A DNA stretch of 64,000 bases from Nissolia schottii (GCA_003254905.1 QANU01006283.1:33121-97120), one strand, 5' to 3'. Counted from the stretch's first letter, positions 12,991 to 25,689 are shown. The notes: a model not told the origin generated them from the sequence alone. A program made the numbers and translations.

Positions 12991-13973
12991 TTGAAGTTCC
13001 ATATACAAAAATCAAAACATGCTATTATTGATATCTTTTCATGTGTGGGCCTCGTGAGTGATTAATTTATAATGAGTAAAACTGTTTATGATCTAATTAA
13101 TGAAAGAATTATTTCAACTGTGTGTAGGATTAAATTGGTCGATTAAAAGATCAAAGATTTCATTATTGATATTATATATAAGGTTTGGACATATATTATT
13201 CTTGAAATGAGAAAATGTTTCTTTTCCTAAAATTTTATTTGAATATATGAAAAAAATTTGTAAGTGTCCTAAGGACACTTGTTTAGGACACTTGTAGTAA
13301 AATATTTAATTAAAAGTATAATTTTTTAATGAATTGAATGAATTAAAATAAAGTAAACATTTTAACTTGAACTAAGTCCTATTATCATAAAAACCTTATT
13401 GTATATATTATATAAAAAAAAATTGTCAATAGCAATTCCCACAATGGAATGGAATCTTCCCCCATCACGTATTTTGGAAGTTTCAATAATGTGAGGCGGC
13501 AAAGATATATGATGGGGTATTTGTCAATAGGTCAAGGGTATGAATTCTCAAATCAACATGCAATAAATATGCCAGGAAGCATGGAGAAGAAAGTAGTAGA
13601 GAGCATCCCTGTAACACACATTTCACATCCCATTTTAATTTCTTGAAGTCGCTTTTCCAGCTAGCCAGTTGCATAAGGCAACAAATGGGAATTAATTTGC
13701 ATGGCAAGAAAATATCAAATTAAGGAGCTATATGTACATTGCACAAAGGAACTGGGTGCTCGATCATTAATTAAAGTAAGAAGGATATTTTGATTCATAT
13801 CTTCGAAAGTACTACACACACTCGTCAGCACCCCATACCTTCTTTCCTAATTTGGCCACTATAGCTGGCCCACCTCACTTCAGTGGCTGGGAATGGGAAT
13901 CATAGAGATTATAACATGCTGCCATAGAATGCGGACAATGCTGCTCTGCCAATGGAGACCTCATAAACTTTTG

Positions 13974-14464
13974 AGTAATACCCCCAAATTGATTTATGCA
14001 GATTTTTATTTAGATTAAATTAATCATTTAAAAAAAACTCGTCCTAATTAATTCTTGTAAAATGTAAAAGTCGGACACGTAAGTCTTTCTATTTAAATGT
14101 TTAATGGTGACCGCTTTAACAAAATGACATGTCACGTTAAGTTTTCACACCATCTATCTCACGTCAAAACGACGTTGTTTGGCCCTCTTCCCTCAACTGA
14201 AACAATGTCATTTCATCTTGACCACCTTCTTCACCACCCCCACCCCATAATCACCCACCCTCACGTAGCAATGTTTGTTTTGATGCGGGAAAGATAGCTT
14301 AACGTGATATATCACTTCCTTAAAGTGGTCACCGTCAAACATTTAAATAGAAAGATTAACGTGTCCAACTTTTGTGTTTTGTAGGACTAAGTTAACCCAA
14401 AAAATTTTAGAAGATATATTTTGACCAAAATAAAAATTTACAATGACCAATTTGAGGTATTACT
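13974..14464. mobile_element. Long-TIR non-autonomous DNA transposon (Mutator-like form)
   Basis: The ends are inverted (agtaatacccccaaattg... against ...ccaatttgaggtattact). The inner stretch 14060-14115 (cggacacgtaagtctttct...) pairs with 14310-14375 (...agaaagattaacgtgtccaac), giving terminal inverted repeats well over 100 bp with a short unique centre. The centre is richer in C and includes 'accacccccacccc'. There is no transposase. A target duplication was not clear (aaactttt versus ttactttt). Confidence 0.6.
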
Positions 14465-14746
14465 ATTACTTTTTTTTTCTTTGAATTTATTTTCTCTCTC
14501 CTTCTGAATTTCTTGTATTTGGAATCTACTTAAGTGTAACTAGTTTGATTTAAATCACATACACATCATTAAACGTGTCTATGTGTTGAATGCATCTTCG
14601 GGTAAGATCTTGCTTCTTGCATGACACAATATATATTTATTATAAGTATTTAATTTAAAATTTAATTTTTTTTACTCCAATTTAATATAAGACACAATAA
14701 ATATAAAGCCATTTAAAATTTGAAAAAGCAAAACCACAAATTTTTC

Positions 14747-15141
14747 GGTGATTGCTTAATTAATACTCTATGGGGGTAAATACCCCGTATAACTTAATTC
14801 ATCAATTTTTTTATAATTTTTACAACTAAATTCATCAAATTTTGTTATCATTTCACGTTAAATATGATTTTAATAAATTTTTCATTAGTAAAATCATTGA
14901 AATAACCAGCTTATAAGAGGTTTAGAGATTTGTAAATCATTTGAGCTTACAATACACCTCTCTATAAATATGGTAGTGAAAAGTATTAATGTATCACATT
15001 AGATCATATAATTCATTAATATGTCATATATATTAGATCATAAAATGATAATAAAATTTGATGAGTTTAGTTGTAAAAATTATCAAAAATTGATAAATTA
15101 AATAGTATGAGATATTTACCCCATAAAATATTTGAGAAACC
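14747..15141. mobile_element. MITE family 'ggtgattt', copy 1
   Basis: A ~395-bp inverted-repeat element starting ggtgattgcttaat and ending ...tttgagaaacc, with 'ggggtaaatacccc' and 'gatatttacccca' just inside the two ends. The 10-bp flank acaaattttt occurs on both sides (14736-14745 and 15142-15151) and is probably the target duplication. Internal phrases such as 'cttataagaggtttaga' and 'tatcacattagatcat' recur in the copy at 18818. Confidence 0.75.
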
Positions 15142-15151
15142 ACAAATTTTT

Positions 15152-17675
15152 AAATGATTTCTAATATTGGATAAAGAAAAGAAGACATAAGCAAGACCAT
15201 ATTAACGATATAATAAAAAATGAATTTTTCTTTAAATTTTTAATCATATATGTCATATTTGTGTCCTATAATTTTTGAATTTCAGGGTCATTGTACGTGT
15301 CGTGCCATATTTCATGTTGGTGTTAATACACGTGCTTTATGGAGGTTTGATTCACTATAATGATAAAGCTTTTTAGTGCTAATTTTTTTTTTTTTAATTT
15401 TCAAGACTCAATTTTGATTAAGAAGAACGTTGGTGAGACTATATAATTGGAATGGAACATCTTGGACTTTCCTCTTTTGGGTATAGGACGATTCCTCATG
15501 TGTGTGGTCAGTTGCAACACGTTTTGATGGATTGAAATGTTTATTGGGGGCACCACATATACCCACCTTGATTGGCCAATATTAGGTTCCCTATTGGAAA
15601 AAAAGAAAAAAAGTGCATCAAAATTAGCCAAACAGCACCCACCATAATTGATGCAAATATCTCCATGGCTTTTGATGATGTCCTGGGAGTTATGGTTGGT
15701 ATCTTTTAAAAAGAACTCATCCATGGCTATATTTAGACCACGGAGGAGGACCTATTCAAAAAACTTATGATGGAAATTATGTGAGGGGTACGTTTTTGAA
15801 AGGCCATTTCAGAATAATGTTAATAATAATAACTTCCAGGCAACTTCTACCATTCACTTTTGTTGTTTGGGTGAACCATTCACCCTCATACATTTTTGAG
15901 TGCATGAGCTCTTAATTCGTGACAGCCATTAGATTGTTAAGAGTAAGATTCGACGGTGGAGATTAAGAAACTTGTTACTGTTTTAAAGGTAAGTAAAGTA
16001 TATTGGTGGAGAAAATAAATAACGTGTGAGTGAAGGCTCTTGCTAAGATGAACCATTTATCAACTTGGTCCAAATTGATCCATGTGTTATAACCATTGAT
16101 TTTAGATCCAATGGCTTGTATTAATGAGGAATAATTTCTATTTTTGACACCAAATTTTTGTGAAACTGAGATTATATAATTTCAGTTAGGACCCTGTAAT
16201 AAATAATAAAATTACTTTGTCAATTTTATCCTTATTTACTTTTCATATTTTCTTACTTTGCCCCTTTGATTCTTTTCTTACTGCTACCTTCTTCCGGTAG
16301 AATTCGCCTAACTTCTATACTACACTGGAAGATATAATGGAAACATATGCATGTGCATTGTAGGAAAACAAACAGAATTAGAATAACGGAAAGAGGGTTT
16401 GAGAAGTTATGGGGATGAAAAGACATTAGAGTTTTAAGACGCTTAAAGCATGTATTAGACATTACTAGCAAGGGAATTATTATACTTTGGTCCATAAACT
16501 TTTCAATTAAATATTCTTCAAACTGAAAGGTGAATTGTGACAAATTAATGGATAAGGTGGGCCACATTAATTATTGAATGGCATCATCAAGTGCATATAT
16601 GCAGCCACGGGGTTAGCCTTCTTATCAATTTCTTGAAGCCACTATAAGGTTCTTGAGAACATGGTTCTATTTGAGTGTTTTTGTTTGTAGTGGTAGCCTT
16701 TGTTATTAGCATTTATATCTATTTGATGATGATATTCCATATTGAGCAATTTTTTTTGGTCAACACATCGAGCAGTTAAGCAAGCACTTAAGCTTTTAAA
16801 CTCTCTTATTCAAATGGACTAAGCTTGGACTATTAACAATTAATGGTGCTTTTCGGCCTTTGAAGGAGGATAACCAATGTTATGAGGCCTATGTTGAATA
16901 ATTAAACAAGTTCAATGCAACTAATTGAGATTTGGTCTAACAATTAAGGGATTTAATTCACCACAATGTGAATCATGATACGAATCTCAGCTAAGAGTGT
17001 TGTCTATATTTAAGTGTTTTATATTACTCAAATAAAATTATTTCTAATTAAAAGATACTTATTAAAAATCAAAAATAAAAGGCTCAATGTGATACTTAAA
17101 TCATAAAATTTTCTTACCTAACAAATTGGGCTCTCCTTGCATGTATGGTCATAATGATTAGACAGTAAGTAGGGAAAAAAAACACAAAAGGAAAAGTTGA
17201 TATGGATTTATATTTATTCTATATTAGTCAAAGAGTTCATCACATCTAATTTATACACAGGAGATGATCAATTTATATGAGTGTAAGTTGAATATAAGTC
17301 TTACATCATTGAATAACATTTTTTAAAATAAATATTTTAAAAACTAAAAACTAACCGTTAGATTGTTAGATTGAATGTTCATATATAATAGACCGTGTTT
17401 GCATAATTCAGATTATTCTAAAATCATTTAGTATACTTTTCATAAAAATCAAAATCATCGTAATATATGATCCTTAAATGTATACAGATGAGCTATTTGA
17501 TGGAATTTTGATTGATGTTCAATTTTTCTAAAATTTGGCACAAGATCAACGTGGTATATAGTTATAATTCAACAACTGGATTAATTAAAAATATATTTTT
17601 ATAAAAAGTTATTGAAGTTGTAATTATATTAAGTTTTACACTAATGAGATTCAGAGGACGCGCAGAAGGAAACGA
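15152..17675. other. Intergenic DNA, no gene seen
   Basis: Possible short frames on either strand have no recognisable domain and no coding-like composition. No complete repeat was recognised. Confidence 0.5.
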
Positions 17676-17960
17676 AGTTTCCTACTGATACCGTATTAGA
17701 CCAAGAATGAATTGAGTGTGAAAAATGGAAAAATTGATTATAATTACTGAGCTAATTCAGCTTATAAACAATAATAATTGAACTAATTGGTTGTTACACT
17801 TCCACAAACCATAACTAACCTAATAACTAACTATAACAGTAAAGTAATCGTATTTAACAAGAATAAACTTATTCTAACTTCTATATGGAATCTCCAAAAA
17901 GGTTGGTGTAATTAACCCAAATTATTTTCATTTCCAAATTTGATGTTTCAAAGTGAGAAA
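17676..17960 (-). mobile_element. Copia LTR end with primer-binding site (fragment)
   Basis: On the minus strand, sequence ending ...tcattcttggtctaata is followed by cGGTATCAGTAG (17693-17683). This is close to the tggtatcagagc primer site complementary to initiator tRNA-Met that follows the 5' LTR in Copia elements. The DNA to the right (to about 17880-17960) would be the LTR. No pol frame is seen downstream (below 17676), so this is a fragment. Confidence 0.45.
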
Positions 17961-18817
17961 GGCATCTCTATCATGTACAAGTCATGCAATGTGATTAAAA
18001 AAAATTCTTCAACGGAGAAAATCGAGCAAGTTCTAGAGATAATTCAAGTGAGTGCATACATAACAAAGAAATACATGATATGTAACGTCACCATGCATCA
18101 TTCGACTCAAAAGCTCACAAGGTTTACCCAATCAATCAAGCATGCTATAATTCACCCAATACTCAACAACAATGCCATGAACGAAAAAAACATACAGTTG
18201 ACCAAAGTTAAAGAACACAACTAATAGTTCAACCATCAACTAGCTAGCATTCTCATTTATTTATTTTCTTTAAATTTATTTATTTATATATTTTTTGTAA
18301 AAGGAAAAGACATATAATAAGATCCAAGGATAGATTTTTTTTTATTTTTAATTCACATTAGAGTTTTTGGTGAATCGATCCAAGGATAGTTAACCCATCA
18401 CTTTCTATTTTTGCAAGAGACGTCACTTCGTTTTTTGGGTTATGTAAGGAGCACTTTGGAGGATCCAAAGTATATTTGTGGTATCTTTTGCCATAAAAAA
18501 ACTATATTTGTGGTACGTTAATGTACAGAATTTTGGCAATAAGAGGGATGAGCCCAAAGGCTACATGACACATATGGTTTAGGCCCAGGAATTTCAGGCT
18601 TCTGAAGAACATTTTTGGAGTATGAAATCCAAAAATCGTTTATGATTTAAGCGATGAAGCCTCGTTCATGCGATAATTAATTAATCACATTAAAAAAAAA
18701 GTGTGAATTAACAACACTTTTCGGACGTGGCTTAATAACATTTGTGGTCTTCTAGTTTCTTTAACAACACTTCGTTGTGTTTTTTTTCTTAAAAAAAGAA
18801 GACATGCTCTCATATTA
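17961..18817. other. Intergenic DNA, no gene seen
   Basis: One frame of under 100 residues at 17940-18224 has no recognisable domain. Nothing else stands out. Confidence 0.45.
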
Positions 18818-19185
18818 GGTGATTTCTTAGTTACCATGTAGGATAAATACCTTATGGTATCTAATTTATTTATTTTTAATAATTTTTAAAATTAAATTCA
18901 TCAATTTTTGTTATTATGTTATGTTTTATATAATTATAATAAACTTTTTATTAGTTAAATTATTAAAAGAGCTAACTTATAAAACTTATAAGAGGTTTAG
19001 ACATTTGCAGACTATTTGAGCTTATGATGTACCACTCTACAAATATTATATTAAAAGTATTAATTTATCATATTAGATCATGAAATAATAACAAAAATTA
19101 ATGGATTTAGTTATAAAAATTATAAAAAAAAAAGATAAATTAAGTATAATGAGATATTTACCACATAAGTAACTAAGAAATCACC
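18818..19185. mobile_element. MITE family 'ggtgattt', copy 2
   Basis: A 368-bp element of the same family as 14747-15141. It starts ggtgatttcttagttac and ends with its inverse (gtaactaagaaatcacc). Flanks ctcatatta and cggatatta agree at 7 of 9 bases, compatible with an old 9-bp target duplication and hence a Mutator-like origin. Its two ends match each other better than those of copy 1. Confidence 0.8.
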
Positions 19186-20474
19186 CGGATATTATAACCT
19201 ATGTATTGAAAGGACACATAACAATTATATACAATGCAAGAATTTTTGTTCGCTGAAATGATTGCAACATTATATTAGATTTTTTTTCTGTATCAAAATT
19301 TAAGATCCGCATAGATGCCATATCTTTGGGCCATCAATTCAATGGAATAGCGCAAAAAAGAGAAGAAGAAAAACCACAATTCTATGGTAAATGGTTGACA
19401 TTGACCAAGTCTGTGAATATAACATGAGAATACATCAAGTGTATATTTTATAGCAAAAGAAATTAATAGAATTTTTTGACAACGATATTTCTAAATATCA
19501 ACATGTATCTTCATAGATATCTCACTGTCTATAAGGTGGATTCATTTAAAGAATTTTAAAAAGCAGCTAGAGTAATGAATTATTTATAAAGCATTGACAA
19601 AGAATAAAGTTGATCGTTAATTTAATTTTAATGTATTATCACACTAATTATATACTATCATCATGTCATGAACATTGTTTTATAACAGTAATATTTGAGT
19701 GCCAAAATTTATTGTCAGAATTTTTGACAATAGACATGGATGATAGTTAGATAAAATATCAAAATTGATCTCAATTACCATTCATTACTCATTTATTTTA
19801 AGTGAGAATGTAAAAAATTCACATAATTACTTAATCGTGTGAACATCTTTGTCATTGATTAAAACCTCTGATGTGTTTCTTTACGAGTTCTTCCATTCTG
19901 ATTTCATTTAGAGCCCTTGAAAGCACGTGAAGAATATTGAATTACTAAAACTACCTTGACCTACCTACTTATTTAAAAGAAATCAACTATGCCCGATTTG
20001 AGTTGGGGGTTGCAAGCTTCAACCACAAGAATAGTAGTAATTTGAAGATTAAATTAGTCATAAAAAGGACACTGATGGTGACCCCTGCTAATGACGATTT
20101 CCTTGCAAAATACTCAGCATTAATATATGGAATATAATAACTTTTTTATACTCCATTATCACCTTGCATTTTCCTTTTGGAAATGCTTAAGGCTATATAC
20201 GTACGAATGAAAAAAATAAGGGAATGAATGGTTTTATTAAAAGTTTGTTTGAGTATTGATTCCATATACCAAATATTATGCCTAAGTTTAGCAAATGATC
20301 AATTATAGGATTGGAAGGTAAGCATAACCTACTTGTGCACCCAAAGAAAGAGTATCCTCATTAAAGTCCTTTGGGTTATGCATAAAGCTTCGGATATCTC
20401 TTGAGGGAAATTATTCAAGATATGTCTTGGAAGATTTAGGTTGTGCCCATGGTCTCTTAAGCCCATATTGAGAT
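19186..20474. other. Intergenic DNA, no gene seen
   Basis: AT-rich with no recognisable gene. The last ~200 bp before the gypsy LTR (from about 20290) is less AT-rich and could be part of an adjoining repeat. Confidence 0.45.
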
Positions 20475-20790
20475 ACTATTATGGACTAGTTCCGCGAGGA
20501 CCTAAAATGGCCCCGGAGACCTCCACGGACTATTGGCCCAACGCTCCATCCAAGCTACATCTGACCACATCCACCAAGGACTTGAGTTCAAGTAAAATCC
20601 ACCTGGAGCTGCCAGCTTGGCCTAATGGGCAAAAGGCGATCCATGGATATAAAATGACCCACTTACCATGTATGAGATCAGAACCCTTTTAACCTAATAC
20701 ACCACATAGATTCTAACTTGGGCGTCAGAGTGTTTGCAGGTACCCACCACGGGGATCTAGAGTCGAACCCCCATCAGAAGAGAGCCCTTC
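20475..20790 (+). repeat. 5' LTR (partial) of the gypsy composite
   Basis: Aligns with 30505-30855 through shared phrases including 'gacctccac', 'ccacctggag', 'agaacccttttaa' and 'gtcagagtgttt'. The left end was not resolved, so this LTR may be truncated. It is followed at 20797-20815 by ttggtgtcgtatgtaggga, the counterpart of the 'ttggcgccgtctgtgggga' motif just after the 5' LTR in plant gypsy elements. Confidence 0.65.
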
Positions 20791-21429
20791 GATTCATTGG
20801 TGTCGTATGTAGGGACATACGACATCCTACACCTTGGACGACGATGATCTCCTTTCGATGAATCAAATGCCATCAAAGAACACTAGGAGTACCTTTCAAC
20901 CTGCCACACCCATGGAGGCCCACAGGGAAGGATCAATAGGAAGCAAATCACCAACAACCCAGTGAACACAGATGCCTGTCCTTGAAGAGATCCACCTAAC
21001 CAAAGAACCCACACTAAGGAATTAGAATGTGGCTAACCAGGGGGAAGAAGAAGTACGTCAAGCCATAGACCTAGCCAACCTGGTTCAGGAACAAGGGGCT
21101 AAGATATAACAGTTAGAGTCGGCTCTCATCTAGTTTCAACAGGCCGACAATCAATGGAAGAAAAGGGCAGGAATCCACAACAGTGCTGACAAGGCGCGCG
21201 AAGAGGTGGAACGCAAGTGAAGTGAAGTACTCAAGCATGCCGAGGATAGGAACCAGTATCTCGATGGTCTTAACCACGAGGAAGAAGGCTAACACCCCAC
21301 GACCACCATTCAGGAGGAACAGGTCCACGAATCATCGTACAAGTCTACTACTGACCCTACGTGGCGAACGGTCGATAAAAGTCGCCACGTTATAAGGAAA
21401 AGAAAATGGAAAGAAAGCCATCCCTTTAT

Positions 21430-22440
21430 GAACAACATCCTTGAAGCAATCCTCATGTACGGTTTATACCCACCAAATGACATGGACCCATATAATGGAA
21501 CCACTAACCCACAACACTACCTCGACGCCTTTGGGCACAGGATGGTTCTGAATGGGGCCTCTGACGCAATTCAGTGCAAATAATTCCTAGTGACTTTGAG
21601 AAAGATAGCACATACGTTGTTTCAATGACCTGGCCAAGCATTTCATCTCCAACTTTACCATGTGAAGAACGAAGCCTAAGACTGTCGTGAGCCTCATGGG
21701 AATAATCTAGAAAGATGAGGAGACACTCTAAGAATACCTCAATCACTTTTACGCAGAATGCACACAGGTGGAGGACTTGCAACGCCAAGCAGTGGTCATG
21801 GGTTGACGAATTGCCTAAGAAAAGGGAGTTCGTCTTCAAAGAATCAATTGAAGCGCCCACTCATAAGCCTGATTGAGATTGAGGAAAGGGTTGAGAAGTA
21901 TTTCTACCAGGAGGAAGGCATAAAGGCTGTAAAGGGAGATCCATAAAGGGGCCTTATAGAGATTCCTCGCGAGCAAGTCCTACGCAGATCCCAGCAGAGA
22001 GAGCGACCAAAGGTTGTGCGAGAGGGGAGGTACTGCACATATACACCCCACTAACAATATCTCTAGTACAACTATATAGGTAAATACAACACACAAAGAG
22101 ATTCCCCAAACCAAGGCCTATACAACTACGACCAGAGACTGACACCAGCTTGTTTTGTCAATATCATGATTCTTACGACCATGAAACTAATGATTGTATC
22201 AACCTCAAAGACAAGGTGGAAAAATGGGTGCGAATTGGATGGCTAGAAAGATACATCCTAGCCAATAGAAAAAGAAGCGCGGAAGAAAGACACCATGATC
22301 GTCGGCACCCCCAACAAGATAATCATCGATCAAACAACATCACAGAAGACACAGGCAGAAGGGCACATGAATCATATAGGGTGATCAACAACATTGCAGG
22401 AGTATTCGTAGGTGGGGGTATAGCCAAATCCTCCTAGAAG
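21430..22440 (+). pseudogene. gag: gag remnant, copy A
   Basis: Frames joined across stops give a plant gypsy Gag. A capsid-type stretch starts near 21484 (DPYNGTTNP...AF..RMVLNGASDA), followed by a part like '..AKHFISNFTM' and '..YLNHFYAECTQVEDLQ'. Near the end, at 22150-22437, is the C-x2-H-x4-H-x4-C type segment (FCQYHDSYDHETNDCINL followed by a basic tail). Several in-frame stops and frame changes break it, for example after 'DAIQCK' near 21580. It cannot make a full-length Gag. It matches copy B at 26200-27209 closely, and many of the breaks are shared, so much of the decay predates the duplication or was present in the source. Confidence 0.75.
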
Positions 22441-22539
22441 AGACATCTCCAAGAAGTACTCCACTTGGAGAGAAATGGAGTTGAGAAGCACTCCGGAAGA
22501 AGGCATATCCTCAACATCACCTTCACCAAATAGGACTAC

Positions 22540-22995
22540 AGTGAGATAAATCCATGCCATGATGACCATGTGGTCATCTCAGTAACACTGGTAAGCACAA
22601 AGGTAAGAAGGGTGCTCCTTGACCAAGGTTGTTCCGTGTATATTATATTTCAGGAGTGTTTTGACTAGTTAGGGTTGAAGAACTCGGACCTTGAACACTA
22701 CCCAGAAGACCTAGTGAGCTCATCAGGGAAATATTGACACCATAGGGATTTATATCCCTATACCTTACGCAAGGATCGAGGCCAGAATCCTGCATGGAAA
22801 GGGTGAAGTTCATGGTGGTTGACAAGCCCTCAGCTTACAACATCATTCTCAGGCCCCCCACACTAAATAGGATAGGAGCAATAATATCAAATGCAGCATT
22901 AAAAATGAAGTACCTGGAAAATAATAGTGAGGTAAAAACTATCTGCGGAAACCAGATCACTGCAAAAAGATTATATAATGCAAGTCTTCAAGTAT
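22540..22995 (+). pseudogene. Retropepsin remnant, copy A
   Basis: Follows gag. The frame shows VRRVLLDQGCSVYIIF, matching the active-site region of Tat-group proteases (usually DQGSS), then a later block AYNIILRPPTLNRIGAI..., matching the conserved 'YN.ILGRP.LN..GA' motif. The Gly of 'LGRP' is replaced (LRPP) and stops separate the two blocks. The frame ends near 22995-23010 and the expected reverse transcriptase does not follow. The next recognisable coding is antisense. Confidence 0.7.
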
Positions 22996-23329
22996 GGTGG
23001 CAGCGCAGATAGCCTCCAAAGGCAGTTCGACCAAAAGTCAAAAATGTCATGATGATGGAACTCCAAGCACCAGGGCCCAAGGATAGAGAAAGACCTCGTC
23101 CAGAAGGAGAACTAGAGAAAGTACAAATCAGGGACTCCCCGAAGAAGTTCACGTTCCTTAGCAAACTTATTTGCGTGGACCACTATGCAAGCTTGGCATG
23201 TTAAGGGTTCGATCTGGCATGGACTGTTCCTACCCCTACCCATGGTAAGATCAAAGGCCTCATCTACCATTGACGATATTTTGCCTAGTAGAAAGCAACA
23301 TCAACCTCATGCTTCCTAGAGAGTTCCTC

Positions 23330-24982
23330 AGAAGTCTGAAGCTGAGCAAGAAGTTTTTTCCACTCTTCTTCAATGGACATCATCTTTGACTCAGCCTCCT
23401 TGACCCTCTCACGAAGACGGTGTACCTTGGCCTCCTTTTCAACTTCAGCTCGGGTCTTCAGAAGAATCTGCTACTCCAAAGAAGCCTTTTCCATGGATAG
23501 TAGCTCGCTCGCCTTTTTCACTTCATGGAGCTCTCGCCAGAGACCTTTAACCTCTTCAGAGCTAGGGAATTGTTCATACACATACTTGCCAGCCCTGCGA
23601 ATTTAGTGATGAGGTAGATCAAATGAATGAAGGCCCCTTCCGCGAGAACATCTTTTAGATGCTCCTAAATATCCTCTAAGAGAATGTTGTTGTCTAGGAG
23701 GCTGCAGTAATCTAACTCCAGTGGCCACGCTCGGTTGATGGCCCGAGCAATGTTTGGGGGCAACCCAAGGGAGCCATCGCCTTGAGAACTCTCTCCTTGA
23801 GCATTTTCTTTGCACAACTATTTTCAGTAAGCTAGGGGTCGCTCTACACTCACAACCCCAGCAATGGACTCTACGACCATGCACACCGACTCATTGGCGC
23901 CCCTAGTCGGGGATGCCTCACCAATGTGCATGCCTCGCGTTTCCCCATTCACCTCCGCATTAATGCAACATTGAAGCTCCCTCAATTTTTTGGGTACCAC
24001 CATATTGTTGCCCAATCGGATGTCTACAAAACAAACAAAGGAAAAACTTTGTACTGGCAAACCACGGAAAACCAATAATGAGACCAAGGCAAACAATCAA
24101 TAACAATCAATCTACAAAAAAGCACTACCAAGTCAGTTCAGCATATCCTCAAGAGGTCTTCCACAAGGTCACAAAGATTGATGAGCCTATCCTCAATAAA
24201 AGGCATGAAGAATTCCTGTTACAAAGTTTCATCCGCAGAAAGCTCCCACAGACATTTGCAATGGATGTTTTTATTCCAATAATAGGGGGCAACCATCGTA
24301 TCTTGAGCCCCATTGTAGAACGCCATTCTCCCCAGAACAGAAAATACCTTGAAGTATTTTCATTTGAACTCTTGATACAAGTCTTCCCATAGGATAAAAA
24401 TCTGGGTGCCAAAGACACCTTTGAAAGTGTCCCAGCTTTTAAACTTCTCCTGCATCCCAAGAATGTCTCCGTGCATCAGGTTTGTAAGAATAAACAAAGA
24501 TAAAAAAAAATGTCCCTAGAAAGGGTTCTATGTTGAATGATTCGCAGACAATCTGAAATCTACAGATTAAGGCCCACCCATTAGGATGGAGTTGGGTTGT
24601 CCCAAACGCACAAACAGTCATAACTTCCCTCCCAAACGCAGAGAAAGGAAGGCAGATCCCCAATCTTGTGAAGAAAACCTTATACATCTACAAAAAGTGT
24701 GAGGTATCCTAATGACAGAGCATACACATGCGCTTATCCGCAGAGGCAGCCTTTAGCCTATACTCGTCATCATCAATTATGGCTTCGGTTAACTCCACCA
24801 CACTCTATAGGTCCCCTATGTGCTTGGGTTTTATGGTGGAGGGTATGGTAAAAACTTTCAAATCTATCCACCAATATGCTATGCAATCGTAGGATTTGAC
24901 CAAAGGCTACAGAACTTTTAGTTCCTAGAAGGATTTCTTGTACCTTCCCATGGTCGAAGTCCGAGATCAAGATGTAAGGCAA
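23330..24982 (-). pseudogene. Antisense extra ORF (gypsy-type 'putative transposase' family), copy A
   Basis: On the minus strand, broken frames show a stretch at 24687-24430 (FFTRLGICLPFSAFGREVM... and TQLHPNGWALI.RFQI). This resembles the PF04195-type 'putative gypsy-type transposon' domain often found as an antisense ORF in Tat-like elements. It continues in another frame (DLYQEF...KYFKVFSVLGRMAFY) and ends at about 23600-23330 with a Glu/Lys-rich segment of coiled-coil character. The function of this family is unknown. A G-box and TATA box lie upstream on the same strand. Stops and frameshifts make it non-functional here. Confidence 0.6.
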
Positions 24983-25345
24983 AAATTAAAAAAAAAACAA
25001 AAAATAAATATCAACTATCAAAAGAACAACCTTACAGGATTTTAACTCTCTCTCGCTCACGAGAATGTCTCCAGACCATTGCCAGGCCCAGAAAGCAAAC
25101 AAAGAAATTCCTCTCACATAGACCCAACAAAAAATAAGGGGAAAGAGGAAGAACAGATGCAGAAGAAAAGAAAAAGAGTGATATTCATACCTGTTGAAGA
25201 AAGAGAGTTACCGAATCTGGAACCGAAACTAAAAGAGAATGCAACAAGAAAAAGGAGAGGACAAGGTGAAGGAAGAAGAAGGCGAAGCGACGTGTCTCTG
25301 AAAATGACTCTAAAAGTAATGGAACTCAAACATTCCAAAATGGGC

Positions 25346-25353
25346 TATTTATA
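25346..25353 (-). promoter_or_regulatory. TATA box for the antisense ORF, copy A
   Basis: The minus strand reads CTTATAAATAG, about 365 bp upstream of the antisense ORF. The same sequence is kept in copy B. Confidence 0.5.
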
Positions 25354-25455
25354 AGAAGTTCATTCCTGCTCCAAAGGGAAATTTTTTAGAACTCCCTGCA
25401 ATCATGGCGCTTCAGGAAAATGTGCCATGGGGGAACGAAATGACGACTGGTGGGA

Positions 25456-25461
25456 CACGTG
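25456..25461 (-). promoter_or_regulatory. G-box (CACGTG) upstream of antisense TATA, copy A
   Basis: The context is gccacgtgtccc on the minus strand, a G-box/ABRE-like core about 105 bp upstream of the antisense TATA box. It is conserved at the same spacing in copy B. Confidence 0.4.
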
Positions 25462-25519
25462 GCACCCCACGAGAAGATCAATTTCCCTTCCCCTATTAAA
25501 GAGTCAGAAGACGCGATAG

Positions 25520-25689
25520 TGATAAGTGCCAAATTATGGTAAAATGACTAAGGATAACTGGCACTTATCTACTCTTAATCACTATNATATTTATAAATCC
25601 TACAAAAGTGGGGAATTTAATCAGATAATTCGTCAAACTTAAGCAGACATGTGCCTTTTCAATAGTTGAAATCGCGTACTTTTGGCACC
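25520..25689. other. Unrelated spacer with assembly gap (N at 25586) between the gypsy copies
   Basis: Copy A stops matching copy B at 25519, and copy B begins at about 25690. The 170 bp between starts TGATAAGTGCC and contains the inverted pair gataagtgcca/tggcacttatc. It has an N after 66 bp, and its far end carries 'gtacttttggca'. It looks like the outer tips of another LTR element with the middle missing. Confidence 0.5.

Larger units (their letters stand above)
10600..13973. other. Intergenic DNA upstream of miR157, no gene seen
   Basis: Apart from two microsatellites, nothing recognisable was found. The part next to 10600 should hold regulatory DNA of the miRNA gene. At about 13260-13300 there is a short palindromic run (aagtgtcctaaggacactt). 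Confidence 0.5.

Noticed and set aside
13260..13300. Palindromic aagtgtcctaaggacactt as a possible terminator or regulatory site
   Set aside because: It resembles the end of a small inverted-repeat element also seen near 40640. Nothing links it to a gene.
15401..15724. 107-codon minus-strand frame
   Set aside because: No recognisable domain, and it contains a run of Phe from a poly-A stretch. Composition is like the surrounding intergenic DNA.
21113..22145. Minus-strand frames opposite gag (also 25881-26917)
   Set aside because: They are shadows. The plus strand shows Gag capsid and zinc-knuckle-like motifs.
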